A stretch of 64,000 nt of DNA from Ehrlichia ruminantium str. Welgevonden (GCF_000026005.1 NC_005295.2:682001-746000); one strand, 5' to 3'; positions 48,537 to 59,460 are shown, numbered from the stretch's first letter. Made by a program: numbers and translations. Notes: generated from the letters alone by a model not told the origin.

Positions 48537-48623
48537 TTAAGTAGGATAACCATGATACATATTTATAAGCGTACATCCGCTACCTAATAAAAGTAAAATT
48601 ATGAAAAAAATTCTGACTATCAT
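48537..48623 (-). pseudogene. Inverted truncated copy of the BamE-like lipoprotein gene (28 codons)
   Basis: The minus strand 48654-48543 repeats 49175-49286 with two mismatches in 112 bp. The frame starts with the same ATG and codes MIVRIFFIILLLLGSGCTLI and a few more residues, to GYPT, then TAA at 48537. It retains the whole lipoprotein signal with Cys17, so if expressed it would give an 11-residue lipopeptide. Confidence 0.88.
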
Positions 48624-48654
48624 AGTGTCTCAAAAATAACCATTCTACAAGCTA
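48543..48654 (-). repeat. Left arm of a 112-bp inverted repeat
   Basis: This is the reverse complement of 49175-49286, 110 of 112 bases matching by eye. The spacer of 520 bp shows no gene. Confidence 0.93.
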
Positions 48655-49174
48655 TACTCTATAACCAGTAAGTTATTGTATGATAGAAAGATAAAACAAT
48701 AAGTTTTATCTAGTAAATTGCTTATATTAATAATCAATATATAGCTATATTATCAGTTTTAGATTGATGAAATAATAAATATTATATATTATCCTATAAA
48801 AAATATGTTATTCGTATTGACAAAAATTAAGTTCAATTTTTAATGCAAAGGTAATTAATAATATATAATTTTCTAAAAATGATACTTATAGCTTTATATA
48901 CTACTTTATAATAGGTTATATTGGTACTTTTTTAGTATTATGGTAATACATTAGTAAATAAAGTATTGTTACTTATAAAATATAATTCAATAAAGTTACA
49001 TAGCCTTTTTTTAAAGCATAATGGATAAAAAATATCGTTATGTGATCATGTATTATCGAATATTAAAAGTATAAATTTTATTTACGATAGCTCTGTTAAT
49101 ATATTCATATTTGCTAAGAAATAACATTACTAACTATATTCTATATTAGCATTGACCTATAATTTAATTTATGG
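48655..49174. other. Spacer between lipoprotein repeat arms
   Basis: AT-rich, no gene seen. It must hold the promoter of the lipoprotein gene if that gene is not served from elsewhere. The 48354-48536 stretch before the left arm is also empty. Confidence 0.5.
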
Positions 49175-49286
49175 TAGCTTGTAAAATGGTTATTTTTGAG
49201 ACACTATGATAGTCAGAATTTTTTTCATAATTTTACTTTTATTAGGTAGCGGATGTACACTTATAAATATGTATCATGGTTATCCT
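49175..49286 (+). repeat. Right arm of the 112-bp inverted repeat (parent copy)
   Basis: It covers 31 bp of leader and the first 27 codons of the lipoprotein gene. Confidence 0.93.
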
Positions 49287-49613
49287 GCTTCAGAAATGAG
49301 TTTATGGGATAAGATTAAAGTAGGTGATTCCGATAGCCAAGTTACCCAATTAATAGGTATTCCATGTATTATTGAAGATAATATATGGTATTATGTTTCT
49401 TATAGTGTGTATAAAAAACGCTTCTTTTCAACAAAGGAGTATGAATCTTCAATGTTAAAGTTAACATTCGATCCTCAAAATAAAAAAGTAGTAGAGATTA
49501 AAAATCTCAAAATAAATAGAACCCAGGTAATGCAATTACTTAAAAAAGATACGCAAATTACTGGTATTAATGATAGTCCATTACGTCGCTTTGGACGTGG
49601 GTTACTTAATTAA
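49206..49613 (+). CDS. BamE/SmpA-OmlA-like outer membrane lipoprotein
   Basis: The 135-residue product has a lipoprotein signal with lipobox LGSGC (Cys17). After it comes WDKIKVGDSDSQVTQLIGIPC, the BamE-type signature of a turn and helix before a Gly-Pro site, then beta strands (DNIWYYVSYSVYKK, SSMLKLTFD). BamE is a small part of the beta-barrel assembly complex. The C-terminus (SPLRRFGRGLLN) ends with the GRGLLN-like tail seen in related alphaproteobacterial proteins. Identity as BamE is likely but divergent. Confidence 0.75.
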   Translation: MIVRIFFIILLLLGSGCTLINMYHGYPASEMSLWDKIKVGDSDSQVTQLIGIPCIIEDNIWYYVSYSVYKKRFFSTKEYESSMLKLTFDPQNKKVVEIKNLKINRTQVMQLLKKDTQITGINDSPLRRFGRGLLN

Positions 49614-50894
49614 TATTACATCAAAATTGACTGTATTATTCTTAGTATTAAGATTTATATACAGTTATATGTATGCTATATCTTATGTGAATTGCGAACT
49701 CATTTTTGCAGTATAGTAAATATAATGGCTAGGTTTATTAGGCAAAAAATCTTAGATGGCTTTACTACTATGACAATAATTGAAATTTCACAAATATATA
49801 CCAAAACTAGAAATGTTAATTAAGTGTACCACGCAGATATTCTAAATTACAATTAGTTTGTATAATATGTGAATATCAATATAAAAACTTACTATATATT
49901 AATAATATTATTATAAATATAAAATTTTAGTAAATATTATGGAGTAAGTAAAAATTATTTTTTTATGAAATAGTACTAAATAATAAAAAAATAACCAATT
50001 AATGTTTACTGTGTACCTGATTATTTTTTCGAATAATGTGGTAATGAATTATATTACATTTTGTTAATTAGAATATTAATTAGTATAACTTTTTAAGTTC
50101 ACAATAAGTATATAAAGAATCACTGATCTAATAAGAATTAATATAATATTGATAAAATTTTACTTTTAGTATCTTAAATAATGTATTTATTATCTTATCT
50201 TAAATAGGTATTAAAAACATTTTATCTTATAATATCTAAGTTAGGTCGTATATTGAATAGTAAATAATATTACTTATATAATCAACTTAATACGAATTTA
50301 GGTTATATAACTATTGTACACATATAATTTTATGATAAATCAAAAATAATTATAAAATATGAAATAATCAATTTATTAATAAGACTCATTGATATTTAGT
50401 AAGATTACTACTATATGTTACAATAAGAATTTTGACTGTATCAAACTATATTTAGAAATAATTTAGCATTACTTTAATTTTTTAATTAAAGAACATATAA
50501 TTAATATGAGTTACAGTTTTATTTAGTTTAAACAAATCAATTATTACGATATTAATGCAATATATACAATATCATTTGTAACACATATCAATAATTTTAT
50601 GCCAAAATATAAGAGAAAAATTATTATAACTCTGCTTAATACACATAATTAACAATATTATTTCTTGTGATTTTGACTGTCATAAACAATGATTATTCTT
50701 TGATATATTGTTGCATATGATATACATATGCTAACAACAACAAATTCGATTCATTGTATGAAATAATTAAAGTAAAAAATATTTAATATTGTTACATACT
50801 TTAGCATGTTTCTTATAAGGTTATTATAAAAAATGGAGAAAAATCATAATAGCCTTAGCAATTTTACATACAATTAAACTGTATATTTTTGTAT
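49614..50894. other. 1.3-kb gene desert
   Basis: Nothing coding-like found. It lies between convergent genes (lipoprotein and truA), so no promoter is required within it, which makes its length more notable. Confidence 0.55.
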
Positions 50895-51635
50895 TTAAGA
50901 GTAATCTACTTTTACAAAATATAATCCATAAGATGGAGCTGTTGTGCCAGCATAAGATCTATTATTCGCTTCCATGATAGTTTTAATATGCTCTGGTGGA
51001 AAGTAACCTTTTCCACATTCTACTAATGTTCCAACAATAATGCGAACCTGATGATGTAAAAAAGATATAGCAGATATATTAATATCAATATAAGGATGAT
51101 TATATGTAATACTTAAATTATCTACTGTTTTTATAGGACTTTTAGATTGACAACATTTAGCACGAAAACTAGAAAAATTATGATTTCCTTTAATATAACA
51201 TACTGCTTTTATCATATTTTCAACGTTTAAAGGAGTATGTACTAACCATGCTCTATTACGGTCTATTGTTAAAGGTGAATAACGATTTACTATTTTATAT
51301 AAGTAATATCGTCTTTTTGCTGAAAATCTTGCATGAAAATCAGTATCTGTTTTTTCTACATGCACTACAGCAATAGCATGAGATATCAAATGGTAATTTA
51401 TTGCGTTTCTGACAATATATGTTTCAAAATCTGTTGTTAAATCAAAATGTGCTACTTGGCCTAATGCATGTACACCTGCATCTGTTCTGCCTGCTCCATA
51501 TACTATAACATGCTGTTTGGAAAATTTAAATATAGCTTTTTCTAGTATTTCTTGAATAGAATTAGAATTATGATTTTGTTTCTGCCATCCAATAAAATCT
51601 GAGCCATCATACTCTATAACAATTTTATATCGCAT
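50895..51635 (-). CDS. truA: tRNA pseudouridine synthase A
   Basis: TruA makes pseudouridine at positions 38-40 in tRNA. The 246-residue protein has YDGSDFIGWQKQ, the catalytic Asp52 in GAGRTDAGVHALGQ, FHARFSAKRRYYLY and FLHHQVRIIVGTL. Length is standard. A 90-bp part of the gene (51191-51280) recurs inverted at 52026-52115. Confidence 0.96.
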   Translation of the reverse strand: MRYKIVIEYDGSDFIGWQKQNHNSNSIQEILEKAIFKFSKQHVIVYGAGRTDAGVHALGQVAHFDLTTDFETYIVRNAINYHLISHAIAVVHVEKTDTDFHARFSAKRRYYLYKIVNRYSPLTIDRNRAWLVHTPLNVENMIKAVCYIKGNHNFSSFRAKCCQSKSPIKTVDNLSITYNHPYIDINISAISFLHHQVRIIVGTLVECGKGYFPPEHIKTIMEANNRSYAGTTAPSYGLYFVKVDYS

Positions 51636-51822
51636 TATTTGATGTTTTTTCTTAATTATTGCACACTAAATACTGTAGTATTAATTCTTATACTGCAATA
51701 CCCACTTTTTTATATGGTAATTTTTTTTAATAAATATTACAATATTTTTTAGTACATATATGACATTTATTATATTAATAATAAGTCATATTATAGTAAA
51801 TTATCAGTATATTATTTTGTTG

Positions 51823-51924
51823 TTAACATTTTTTATAAGTTCTTAGAATTGGAGAATTACGAGTTCTATCATTAAATAAATAAGATCCTAAAAGAGAAAT
51901 TAATAGACTAACATATACTGACAT
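51823..51924 (-). CDS. Possible small membrane peptide (33 aa)
   Basis: The frame has an ATG at 51922-51924 and codes MSVYVSLLISLLGSYL then FNDRTRNSPILRTYKKC. The hydrophobic start and Arg/Pro/Gly/Asp content make it look more coding than its surroundings, and the same frame is open 16 codons upstream. No ribosome binding site is seen. It could be a real small protein, the tail of a decayed gene, or chance. Confidence 0.3.
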   Translation of the reverse strand: MSVYVSLLISLLGSYLFNDRTRNSPILRTYKKC

Positions 51925-52025
51925 ATAATTTATAGAAAATATAACGCTAGTTAGTATATATAAATGGAAGTATTATAGAATATATATTTGTTTATAATAA
52001 AAATTCTTTACCAAGTGTAGAATGT

Positions 52026-52115
52026 ATTCACCTTTAACAGTAAACCGTAATAGAGCATGGTTAGTACATACTCCTTTAAACGTTGAAAATATGATAAAAG
52101 CAGTATGTTATATTA
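52026..52115 (+). pseudogene. Inverted 90-bp fragment of truA
   Basis: It matches the minus-strand truA segment 51280-51191 with two mismatches near its left end. It encodes NRAWLVHTPLNVENMIKAVC in native frame, then ITCIPS and a stop. It sits between truA and pyrB. Confidence 0.92.
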
Positions 52116-52163
52116 CGTGTATACCGTCATAAATTTCTTATAATTAAAGCTTTAACAACCTAT

Positions 52164-53084
52164 TTATGTAATATTACCCATGTCTTTAACTAATTTATGA
52201 CACAGTAAGTACTCTAATATTGCTTTTCGTACTGCTACACCCATTTTTACTTGCAGTAGAATTATAGATTTTTTTTCTGCTACATAATGAGATATTTCTA
52301 CACCCTTATTTGTAGGTCCTGGATGCATAACTATCACATCTGACCTTGCATAAGAAAGGTTTTCATAATTTAACATATAAAGATATGCATATTCCTCTTC
52401 TGAAGAAATAGTAAAATTAGTCATACGTTCTTTTTGTAGCCTTAATAGCATAATAACATCTGAATCACTAATTCCTTCAACAAAGTTGTGATGTATATGC
52501 GATACTCCTTTCAAATTACAAATTAATGTTGGTGGAGCAACTATAGATATATTAGCCCCGTATCTTGATAATAATCTGATGTTTGATCTTGCAACTCTAC
52601 TATGTAATATATCACCACATATAGATATATTTAAATTATGAATTTTTCCTTTAATATAACGTATAGTACAATAATCTATTAATGCTTGTGTTGGGTGTTC
52701 ATGGTGTCCATCTCCTGCATTGATAATATGACAATTTGGTAAATATTTTGATATTTCTTTTATAAATTGACTGTATTGTGACCTGATAATAATTAGATCA
52801 GGATTCATTGCATTTATATTTAACACAGTATCTATAATGCTTTCTCCTTTATTCATAGATGATGTACTTACATTTATAGTAACAGTATGTGCTCCTAAAG
52901 ACTTTGCAGAAATTTCAAAAGAAGATAAAGTACGGGTTGAACTTTCAAAAAATAAATTAACAATTGTTTTTCCATATAAGGAATTGTTACTAACATTGCT
53001 GTTATTAAAATGTTGTATTGCAGTGTCAAAAATGAATTCTATATCATAAGAATTTAGATCATTTATTTCTAATAACATATTCAT
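52164..53084 (-). CDS. pyrB: Aspartate carbamoyltransferase, catalytic chain
   Basis: PyrB joins carbamoyl phosphate and aspartate in pyrimidine synthesis. The 306-residue protein has the carbamoyl phosphate loop FESSTRT at 46-52, HPTQAL in the middle and MHPGPTNKGVEI near the C-terminus, plus LLRLQKERM. All catalytic landmarks are present. It has no regulatory chain gene next to it in this window. Confidence 0.96.
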   Translation of the reverse strand: MNMLLEINDLNSYDIEFIFDTAIQHFNNSNVSNNSLYGKTIVNLFFESSTRTLSSFEISAKSLGAHTVTINVSTSSMNKGESIIDTVLNINAMNPDLIIIRSQYSQFIKEISKYLPNCHIINAGDGHHEHPTQALIDYCTIRYIKGKIHNLNISICGDILHSRVARSNIRLLSRYGANISIVAPPTLICNLKGVSHIHHNFVEGISDSDVIMLLRLQKERMTNFTISSEEEYAYLYMLNYENLSYARSDVIVMHPGPTNKGVEISHYVAEKKSIILLQVKMGVAVRKAILEYLLCHKLVKDMGNIT

Positions 53085-53446
53085 TATTTAACCTATTTAT
53101 TTAATAGAAATATATCATAAATCTTGATTTTTTATAACATCTAGTATTACATGATTAAAGTGATGGATGAAAATAAAAATAGTTTTATCAATTGATAAAA
53201 GTAAGTTAATTGTAAAATACTATAATTTTTTTCACTAGATTATTACAATATCCTATGGAATCATATTATTAATAGTCAATACATTTTTGGAATATATCAA
53301 TACTATAAGGTTAACAAAATACTTCTTAACAAATTGCACATATGAACATATATACATTACAAATTGGTAGTACTTAAGAGTTTTTTTACTTTATCTAAAT
53401 TTTTCTACAGGTATAATGTTGTTTACTTAATTAAGTAAATATTGCT
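53085..53446. other. Divergent intergenic region of pyrB and gyrB
   Basis: AT-rich, with no gene seen. Promoters of both flanking genes should be here; I could not single out convincing boxes. Confidence 0.5.
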
Positions 53447-55843
53447 ATGAATGATTATAATGCAAGCTCAATTACTGTTTTAAAAGGGCTAGATGCAGTA
53501 AGAAAAAGACCAGGAATGTATATAGGTGATACTGACGATGGGTCAGGCTTACATCATATGGTATATGAAGTTATTGATAATTCTATAGATGAGGCACTAG
53601 CTGGTTTCTGTAATAAAATAGATATTATCATTCAAAATGATGGATCAGTATCTGTAATAGATAATGGTAGAGGTATACCTGTAGATATACATGAGGATGA
53701 AGGAATACCTGCAGCAGAAGTGATTATGACACAGTTACACGCTGGTGGTAAGTTTGATCATAGCTCTTATAAAGTTTCTGGTGGGCTTCATGGTGTAGGA
53801 GTATCAGTCGTAAATGCACTTTCAAGTTGGTTAGAATTAACTATATGGCGCAATGGTAAAGAATATTTTATGCGTTTTGAAGATGGAATAACAGTTACAC
53901 CTTTAAGCGTAGTAGCTGAAAATACAACAAAGAAAGGAACTAAAATTACTTTTCTACCATCAAAAGACATTTTTTCATTCATCAGTTTTAATTATTCAAC
54001 ACTAGAAAACCGTATAAGAGAACTATCATTTCTTAATTCTAATATTAATATCAACTTAAAAGATTTGAGGGATAATCAAATCTCAGATTCATCTTTTGGA
54101 ATAAAAGGTCATATTAAAACCTCTGCTATAGAAGACAGAGGAACTTCTGGTTTTGTTAAGTATCTTGACCGTAATAAAAATCCTGTAACTAAGGTTATTC
54201 ACATAGAAGGTAATATACCTGAAAGTGGAATTAATGTTGAGCTATCAATGCATTGGAATGATTCATACTATGAGAATATGCTATGTTTTACAAATAATAT
54301 AAGACAAAGAGATGGTGGTACCCACCTTGCAGGTTTTAGATCTGCTATGACACGTTGTATTAATAACTATGCTACTAATGAAGGCTTTTTAAAAAAAGCT
54401 AAAGTTAGTATTTTGGGAGAAGATGTAAGAGAAGGGCTAACTTGTGTACTATCGATAAAACTACCAGATCCTAAATTTTCATCTCAGACTAAGGATAAAC
54501 TGGTAAGTTCTGAAGCTAGAACAGCTGTAGAAAATATAGTTTATGAAAAGCTTACAAATATTTTTGAAACTAATCCTAAGTTAGCGAGTAGTGTTATAGA
54601 ACGTATAATTAGATCAGCTAAGGGTAGGGAAGCTGCTCGCAAAGCAAGAGATATTATAAAAAATAAAAATGGTTTTGATTTTACTATCTTACCTGGAAAG
54701 TTAGCAGATTGTCAGGAAAAATCTCCAGAATTATCTGAATTATTTATTGTAGAGGGTAATTCAGCAGGTGGTTCGGCAAAACAAGGACGTGATAGACGTT
54801 CTCAAGCTGTACTATCTTTAAAAGGAAAAATATTAAATGTAGAACGTGCAAGTTTGGATCGCATATTATCATCTTCAGAAATAGCATCATTAATCACAGC
54901 AGTAGGTAGTAATATTGGGGTTGAAAATTTTGATATAGAAAAAGTACGTTATCATAAAGTTATTATTATGACTGATGCAGATGTTGATGGATCGCACATT
55001 AGAACCTTGTTATTAACATTTTTCTTCCGTTATATGCGTGAAATCATAGAAAAGGGGTATTTATATATTGCCCAACCTCCTCTTTATAAAGTCACACAAA
55101 ATAAAAAAGAACTATATATCAAAAATGATGAAATGTTGTATAATTATATTATTAATAATGCAGTAAGAAACGTAACATTTATTGCTGATAAGGATTATGT
55201 AGGAGATAGCTTATCTAAGATATTACATCAATGTATGGAAATTAGTAAAATAACAAAGAGTTATAACAGAATAATTCCTCAAAATGTTTTAGAATCACTT
55301 ATAATTTTCTTCAAAAAGCATAACTTTAATTCTGCAGATGAAGTATCTAATCACTTAAATAAGATTTTCTGTGATTATGAATGGAGTGTCGAAATACCTG
55401 AAAAAGATAATATAACTATTTTTAGATTATCTCATGGATTAGTTGATAAATATTATCTTGATAACAAAATTATGAATTCTGAAGATATTCAACGTGTTAT
55501 TAATATGTGTAATAATATTGAAGAAGCTTTTAGTGATATACCTATTTTATCTACAAAAGATAATAATGTTAAGATAGATTCACCTACTTCTTTAGTAGAT
55601 AACATAATAGAATTTGGCAAAAAGGACATGACTTTACAAAGATTTAAAGGTTTGGGTGAGATGAATGCAGATCAATTATGGGATACTACATTGAACCCTG
55701 ATACTAGGACTTTACTAAAAATTAAAATATCTGATTGTGAAGCTGCCGATTCGATATTTTCAATATTAATGGGTGATTTTGTTGAACCAAGGCGTGATTT
55801 TATCAATAATAATGCTTTAAATGTACAGAATATTGATGCATAA
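53447..55843 (+). CDS. gyrB: DNA gyrase subunit B
   Basis: GyrB provides ATPase and part of the cleavage core of gyrase. The 798-residue protein shows GLDAVRKRPGMYIGD, DNGRGIPVD, QLHAGGKFD, GGLHGVGVSVVNALS and TOPRIM elements EGNSAGGSAKQGRDRR and DADVDGSHIRTLLLTFF. The C-terminal RFKGLGEMNADQLWDTTLNP ends the family. gyrA is not in the window. Confidence 0.98.
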   Translation: MNDYNASSITVLKGLDAVRKRPGMYIGDTDDGSGLHHMVYEVIDNSIDEALAGFCNKIDIIIQNDGSVSVIDNGRGIPVDIHEDEGIPAAEVIMTQLHAGGKFDHSSYKVSGGLHGVGVSVVNALSSWLELTIWRNGKEYFMRFEDGITVTPLSVVAENTTKKGTKITFLPSKDIFSFISFNYSTLENRIRELSFLNSNININLKDLRDNQISDSSFGIKGHIKTSAIEDRGTSGFVKYLDRNKNPVTKVIHIEGNIPESGINVELSMHWNDSYYENMLCFTNNIRQRDGGTHLAGFRSAMTRCINNYATNEGFLKKAKVSILGEDVREGLTCVLSIKLPDPKFSSQTKDKLVSSEARTAVENIVYEKLTNIFETNPKLASSVIERIIRSAKGREAARKARDIIKNKNGFDFTILPGKLADCQEKSPELSELFIVEGNSAGGSAKQGRDRRSQAVLSLKGKILNVERASLDRILSSSEIASLITAVGSNIGVENFDIEKVRYHKVIIMTDADVDGSHIRTLLLTFFFRYMREIIEKGYLYIAQPPLYKVTQNKKELYIKNDEMLYNYIINNAVRNVTFIADKDYVGDSLSKILHQCMEISKITKSYNRIIPQNVLESLIIFFKKHNFNSADEVSNHLNKIFCDYEWSVEIPEKDNITIFRLSHGLVDKYYLDNKIMNSEDIQRVINMCNNIEEAFSDIPILSTKDNNVKIDSPTSLVDNIIEFGKKDMTLQRFKGLGEMNADQLWDTTLNPDTRTLLKIKISDCEAADSIFSILMGDFVEPRRDFINNNALNVQNIDA

Positions 55844-56008
55844 GATATTTTGTACCTTTATGATATGTTAGTATTTATATTATAGTAAAAAGAAAATTTA
55901 CGTTAAAAGTATAATATTGCATCAAAGATTTAATATGTAATTTATTGACGTAAAATACTAAAATGATAAAATATGTTATGCTTGCATAGCGTGTGTAGAG
56001 AGGATATT

Positions 56009-56227
56009 ATGGCTAAAAAAGGAGCAAAAGTTGCAAAAACAGCAAGTAAAAATAATCCATTACAACGTAAGAAAGGTAGTACTCAGAAGATGTATGCTGG
56101 AAAAACTATAAAACCAGTTAAGTACATTAATAGAGAACTAGGAAAAATTTTTATTGCTGGACAGTATGATAATGGTGATTTGGTAAAGGATAGTTTAGGT
56201 AATCCAATAGAGTGGGCTAGTATATAA
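56009..56227 (+). CDS. Small conserved basic protein upstream of nuoG
   Basis: The 72-residue product starts at an ATG at 56009 with AGAGAGGA (55997-56004) in front; the open frame reaches back to 55973 but without such a site. The N-terminus is lysine-rich (AKKGAKVAKTASKNNPLQRK), the rest shows KYINRELGKIFIAGQYD and GNPIEWAS. I do not recognise it. Its 9-bp spacing to nuoG suggests co-transcription with complex I genes. Confidence 0.75.
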   Translation: MAKKGAKVAKTASKNNPLQRKKGSTQKMYAGKTIKPVKYINRELGKIFIAGQYDNGDLVKDSLGNPIEWASI

Positions 56228-56236
56228 GGATAATGT

Positions 56237-58291
56237 GTGGTTAAACTAGTTATAGATTCTTTAGAAATAGAAGTTGAAGATGGTATAACTGTATTACAAG
56301 CTTGTGAGCTTGCTGGTATACAAATACCAAGGTTTTGCTATCATGAGAGACTTGCTATAGCAGGTAATTGCAGAATGTGTCTAGTGGAAATTTCTGGTGG
56401 ACCACCTAAACCTGCAGCTTCTTGTGCAATTCCCGTAGCAGAAGGCATGGTAGTAAAAACTAACACTGATAAAATAAAAAAAGCTAGAGAAGGAATATTA
56501 GAGTTCTTATTAATTAATCATCCTTTGGATTGTCCAATTTGTGATCAAGGTGGAGAATGTGACTTACAAGATCAAACTATGTTATATGGTAGGGGGAAAA
56601 GTAGGTATAAAGAAAAAAAACGAGCTGTAAAGAAAAAGAATTTTGGGCCATTAATTGAAAATGCAATGACAAGATGTATACACTGTACTAGGTGTATTAG
56701 ATTCTTATCCGATGTTGCTGGAAGCTACGAATTAGGTACTTTAGGTCGTGGTGAAAAAATGGAGATAGATACTTATATTTCTAATCATATTAGTTCAGAA
56801 TTATCGGGTAATATTATAGATCTTTGTCCAGTTGGAGCCTTAACTTCAAAGCCATACGCATTTAAGGCTAGATCATGGGAATTACGTCATTGTGAAACAA
56901 TAGATATTTTAGATGCTGTATGTAGCAATATAAGAGTAGATACTCGTGGCTTAGAAGTAATGAGAATATTACCTAGGGTTAATGAAGAAATTAATGAAGA
57001 ATGGATATCTGATAAAACACGTTTTTCATACGATGGATTAAAGTTACAAAGATTAGACAGGCCATATATTAGAAAAAATGGACAACTATTCCCAGTAACA
57101 TGGGAAGAAGCATTTAGTACAATATCACAAAAAATTACTAATACTCCAGGTAATAAGATTGCAGCAATTGCTGGAGATCTAGCAGACTGTGAGTCGATGT
57201 TTTTACTAAAAGAACTTATGCATAAGTTAAAAAGTGATAATTTAGAATGCAGACAAGATGGCTCAATATTACCTAATAATTACAGGCCATTATACTTGTT
57301 TAACACTGGTATATCTAACATTCATAAAGCTGATCTGTGTTTATTAATTAATACGAATATTAGGCTTGAAGCACCTATTATTAATGCAAGATTAAGGAAA
57401 CGCTATTTACAAGGTAATATTCATATTGCCAGTATAGGTACATATGACAATTTTAACTATAGAGTAGAAAACTTAGGAAATTACTGCTCAGTTTTACAAG
57501 ATATATTAGATGAAAATACAGATTTCTCTCAATTATTGAAATCTGCAAAAAACCCTATGTTAATTTTAGGGCAGGATGCTTTAATAGATAATTATGGTTA
57601 TACTGTATTTACATTAGCTATTAAAATTGCAGAAAAATTTGGTATGTTAAGACATGATTGGAACGGATTTAATGTACTACACAAAGCTGCAGCCAGAGTA
57701 GGTGCTTTAGATGTAGGTTTTGTACCTAGTTATAATAAAAAAAATATCGTATTAGATATAATTAATGGTGTTAAATCTGGAGAAATAGAAGTTTTATACC
57801 TTCTTGGAGCAGATGAACTTGATATATCTCGTTCGGATTCTTCTTTTATTATATATCAAGGACATCATGGAGATAAGGGAGCACAAATTGCAGATGTAAT
57901 CTTACCTGGTGCTGCATATACAGAAAAAAGTGCAACCTATGTTAATACTGAAGGTAGAGTACAAAGAACTAATATAGCTGTTTTTCCGCCTGGTATGGCA
58001 AAAGAAGACTGGGTTATTATACAAGAATTATCAAAATATTTAAAAGTAGATATGCAGTACAATACTATAGATTGTGTAAGAAATAAGTTATCAACAATAG
58101 GAGAACAGTTTTTAGAAGAAAATATTGGTCATCTAATACCAAGTAAATGGATTTCAATTGATTTAGGTGTTAAATTAGAAGAAACTTCAACATTTATAAA
58201 TAGAGACTTTAACTTTTATATGACAGATCCAATCAGTCGTGCGTCTGTAATAATGGCAAATTGTGTAAAAGCTTTTTTAGGAAAAGATTAG
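56237..58291 (+). CDS. nuoG: NADH-quinone oxidoreductase subunit G
   Basis: NuoG holds iron-sulfur clusters in the electron input arm of complex I. The 684-residue protein has the [2Fe-2S] set (RFCYHERL, NCRMCLVE, ASCAIP), the His/Cys [4Fe-4S] set HPLDCPICDQGGECDLQD and the second set TRCIHCTRCIRF with DLCPVGAL, then a molybdopterin-type domain without cofactor. Start is GTG at 56237 with AAGGAT upstream. The first 170 bp are copied inverted at 35407-35577. nuoH follows after 6 bp. Confidence 0.97.
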   Translation: MVKLVIDSLEIEVEDGITVLQACELAGIQIPRFCYHERLAIAGNCRMCLVEISGGPPKPAASCAIPVAEGMVVKTNTDKIKKAREGILEFLLINHPLDCPICDQGGECDLQDQTMLYGRGKSRYKEKKRAVKKKNFGPLIENAMTRCIHCTRCIRFLSDVAGSYELGTLGRGEKMEIDTYISNHISSELSGNIIDLCPVGALTSKPYAFKARSWELRHCETIDILDAVCSNIRVDTRGLEVMRILPRVNEEINEEWISDKTRFSYDGLKLQRLDRPYIRKNGQLFPVTWEEAFSTISQKITNTPGNKIAAIAGDLADCESMFLLKELMHKLKSDNLECRQDGSILPNNYRPLYLFNTGISNIHKADLCLLINTNIRLEAPIINARLRKRYLQGNIHIASIGTYDNFNYRVENLGNYCSVLQDILDENTDFSQLLKSAKNPMLILGQDALIDNYGYTVFTLAIKIAEKFGMLRHDWNGFNVLHKAAARVGALDVGFVPSYNKKNIVLDIINGVKSGEIEVLYLLGADELDISRSDSSFIIYQGHHGDKGAQIADVILPGAAYTEKSATYVNTEGRVQRTNIAVFPPGMAKEDWVIIQELSKYLKVDMQYNTIDCVRNKLSTIGEQFLEENIGHLIPSKWISIDLGVKLEETSTFINRDFNFYMTDPISRASVIMANCVKAFLGKD

Positions 58292-58297
58292 GTAAAT

Positions 58298-59401
58298 ATG
58301 CATAATTATAATATTTTTCTAAGTTTTTATAATTATATTAGTAGTGGAGTACTGCTATTTTTAAAAATAATTATAGTAATAATTTCTGTTATGGTATCTG
58401 TTGCTTACCTAGTATACATGGAACGTAAAGTAATAGCAGCCATACAATTAAGACAAGGACCTAGTGTTGTTGGTCCATTTGGTTTGCTACAGCCTTTTGC
58501 TGATGCTATAAAACTTATTATTAAAGAACCTATAATTCCATTTAAAGCAAATAAGCTATGTTTTCTTATAGCTCCAGTTATTACATTTACACTAGCTCTA
58601 TTAGGTTGGGCAGTTATTCCATTTGGATCTTACATAATAGTAGATAATGGTCAAGAATTAATTGTACCAAATGTTATCGCAAATATAAATATTGGAGTAT
58701 TGTATATTCTTGCAATTTCTTCGCTTGGTGTTTATGGAATTATAATAGCTGGATGGTCAAGTAATTCTAATTATGCTTTTTTAGGAGCTATTAGATCTGC
58801 GTCACAAATGATATCATATGAAGTATCTATTGGTCTAACTATAGTGACAGTACTATTAGCTACTGGATCCCTAAAACTAGGGGAAATAGTTATAGCACGA
58901 CATAACATGCCTTATTGGATAGACTTATTATTACTGCCAATGGCATTTATGTTTTTTATATCTGCTCTAGCAGAAACCAATAGGCATCCTTTTGATTTAC
59001 CAGAAGCAGAATCTGAACTAGTATCTGGATATAATGTTGAGTATTCATCTATGCCATTTGCTTTATTTTTTTTAGGTGAATACGCAAACATGATTCTTAT
59101 GAGCGCAATGGCAGTCATATTTTTTTTTGGAGGATGGTATCCTCCATTAAATGTTAGTTTTTTATATATCATTCCTGGAACTATATGGTTCATCTTTAAA
59201 ATAGTAATACTATTATTTTGTTTTATATGGATTCGTGCTAGTATTCCTAGATATAGATATGACCAACTAATGAGGTTAGGTTGGAAAGTATTTTTACCTA
59301 TATCTTTATTTTGGGTAATATTAGTCTCAGGTATTTTAGTATATACTGATTCTCTACCCAAAAATACCTTAAATAATACTGTTTATTATAAAGAAAATTA
59401 G
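58298..59401 (+). CDS. nuoH: NADH-quinone oxidoreductase subunit H
   Basis: NuoH is a membrane subunit of complex I lining the quinone site. The 367-residue protein has about eight helices and the signatures [35 protein letters not shown] and [20 protein letters not shown]. The C-terminal 20 or so residues ([18 protein letters not shown]) go beyond the usual end, and the stop codon TAG at 59399-59401 lies at the join with an inverted nuoH fragment. That suggests the 3' end was rearranged. nuoI and other subunits do not follow here. Confidence 0.96.
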   Translation: MHNYNIFLSFYNYISSGVLLFLKIIIVIISVMVSVAYLVYMERKVIAAIQLRQGPSVVGPFGLLQPFADAIKLIIKEPIIPFKANKLCFLIAPVITFTLALLGWAVIPFGSYIIVDNGQELIVPNVIANINIGVLYILAISSLGVYGIIIAGWSSNSNYAFLGAIRSASQMISYEVSIGLTIVTVLLATGSLKLGEIVIARHNMPYWIDLLLLPMAFMFFISALAETNRHPFDLPEAESELVSGYNVEYSSMPFALFFLGEYANMILMSAMAVIFFFGGWYPPLNVSFLYIIPGTIWFIFKIVILLFCFIWIRASIPRYRYDQLMRLGWKVFLPISLFWVILVSGILVYTDSLPKNTLNNTVYYKEN

Positions 59402-59460
59402 CTAATAGTACTTGTCACTATAGTAAGACCAATAGATACTTCATATGATATTATTTGTGA
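59400..59460 (-). pseudogene. Inverted nuoH fragment A
   Basis: About 61 bp match nuoH 58801-58861 with a few substitutions and one inserted base. Includes the motif CATATGAAGTATCTATTGG in reverse complement. It begins immediately at the nuoH stop. Confidence 0.85.

Noticed and set aside
58912-59361. Minus-strand frame opposite nuoH
   Set aside because: Shadow of nuoH; its similarity to the frame at 59560-59742 only reflects the inverted nuoH fragment.
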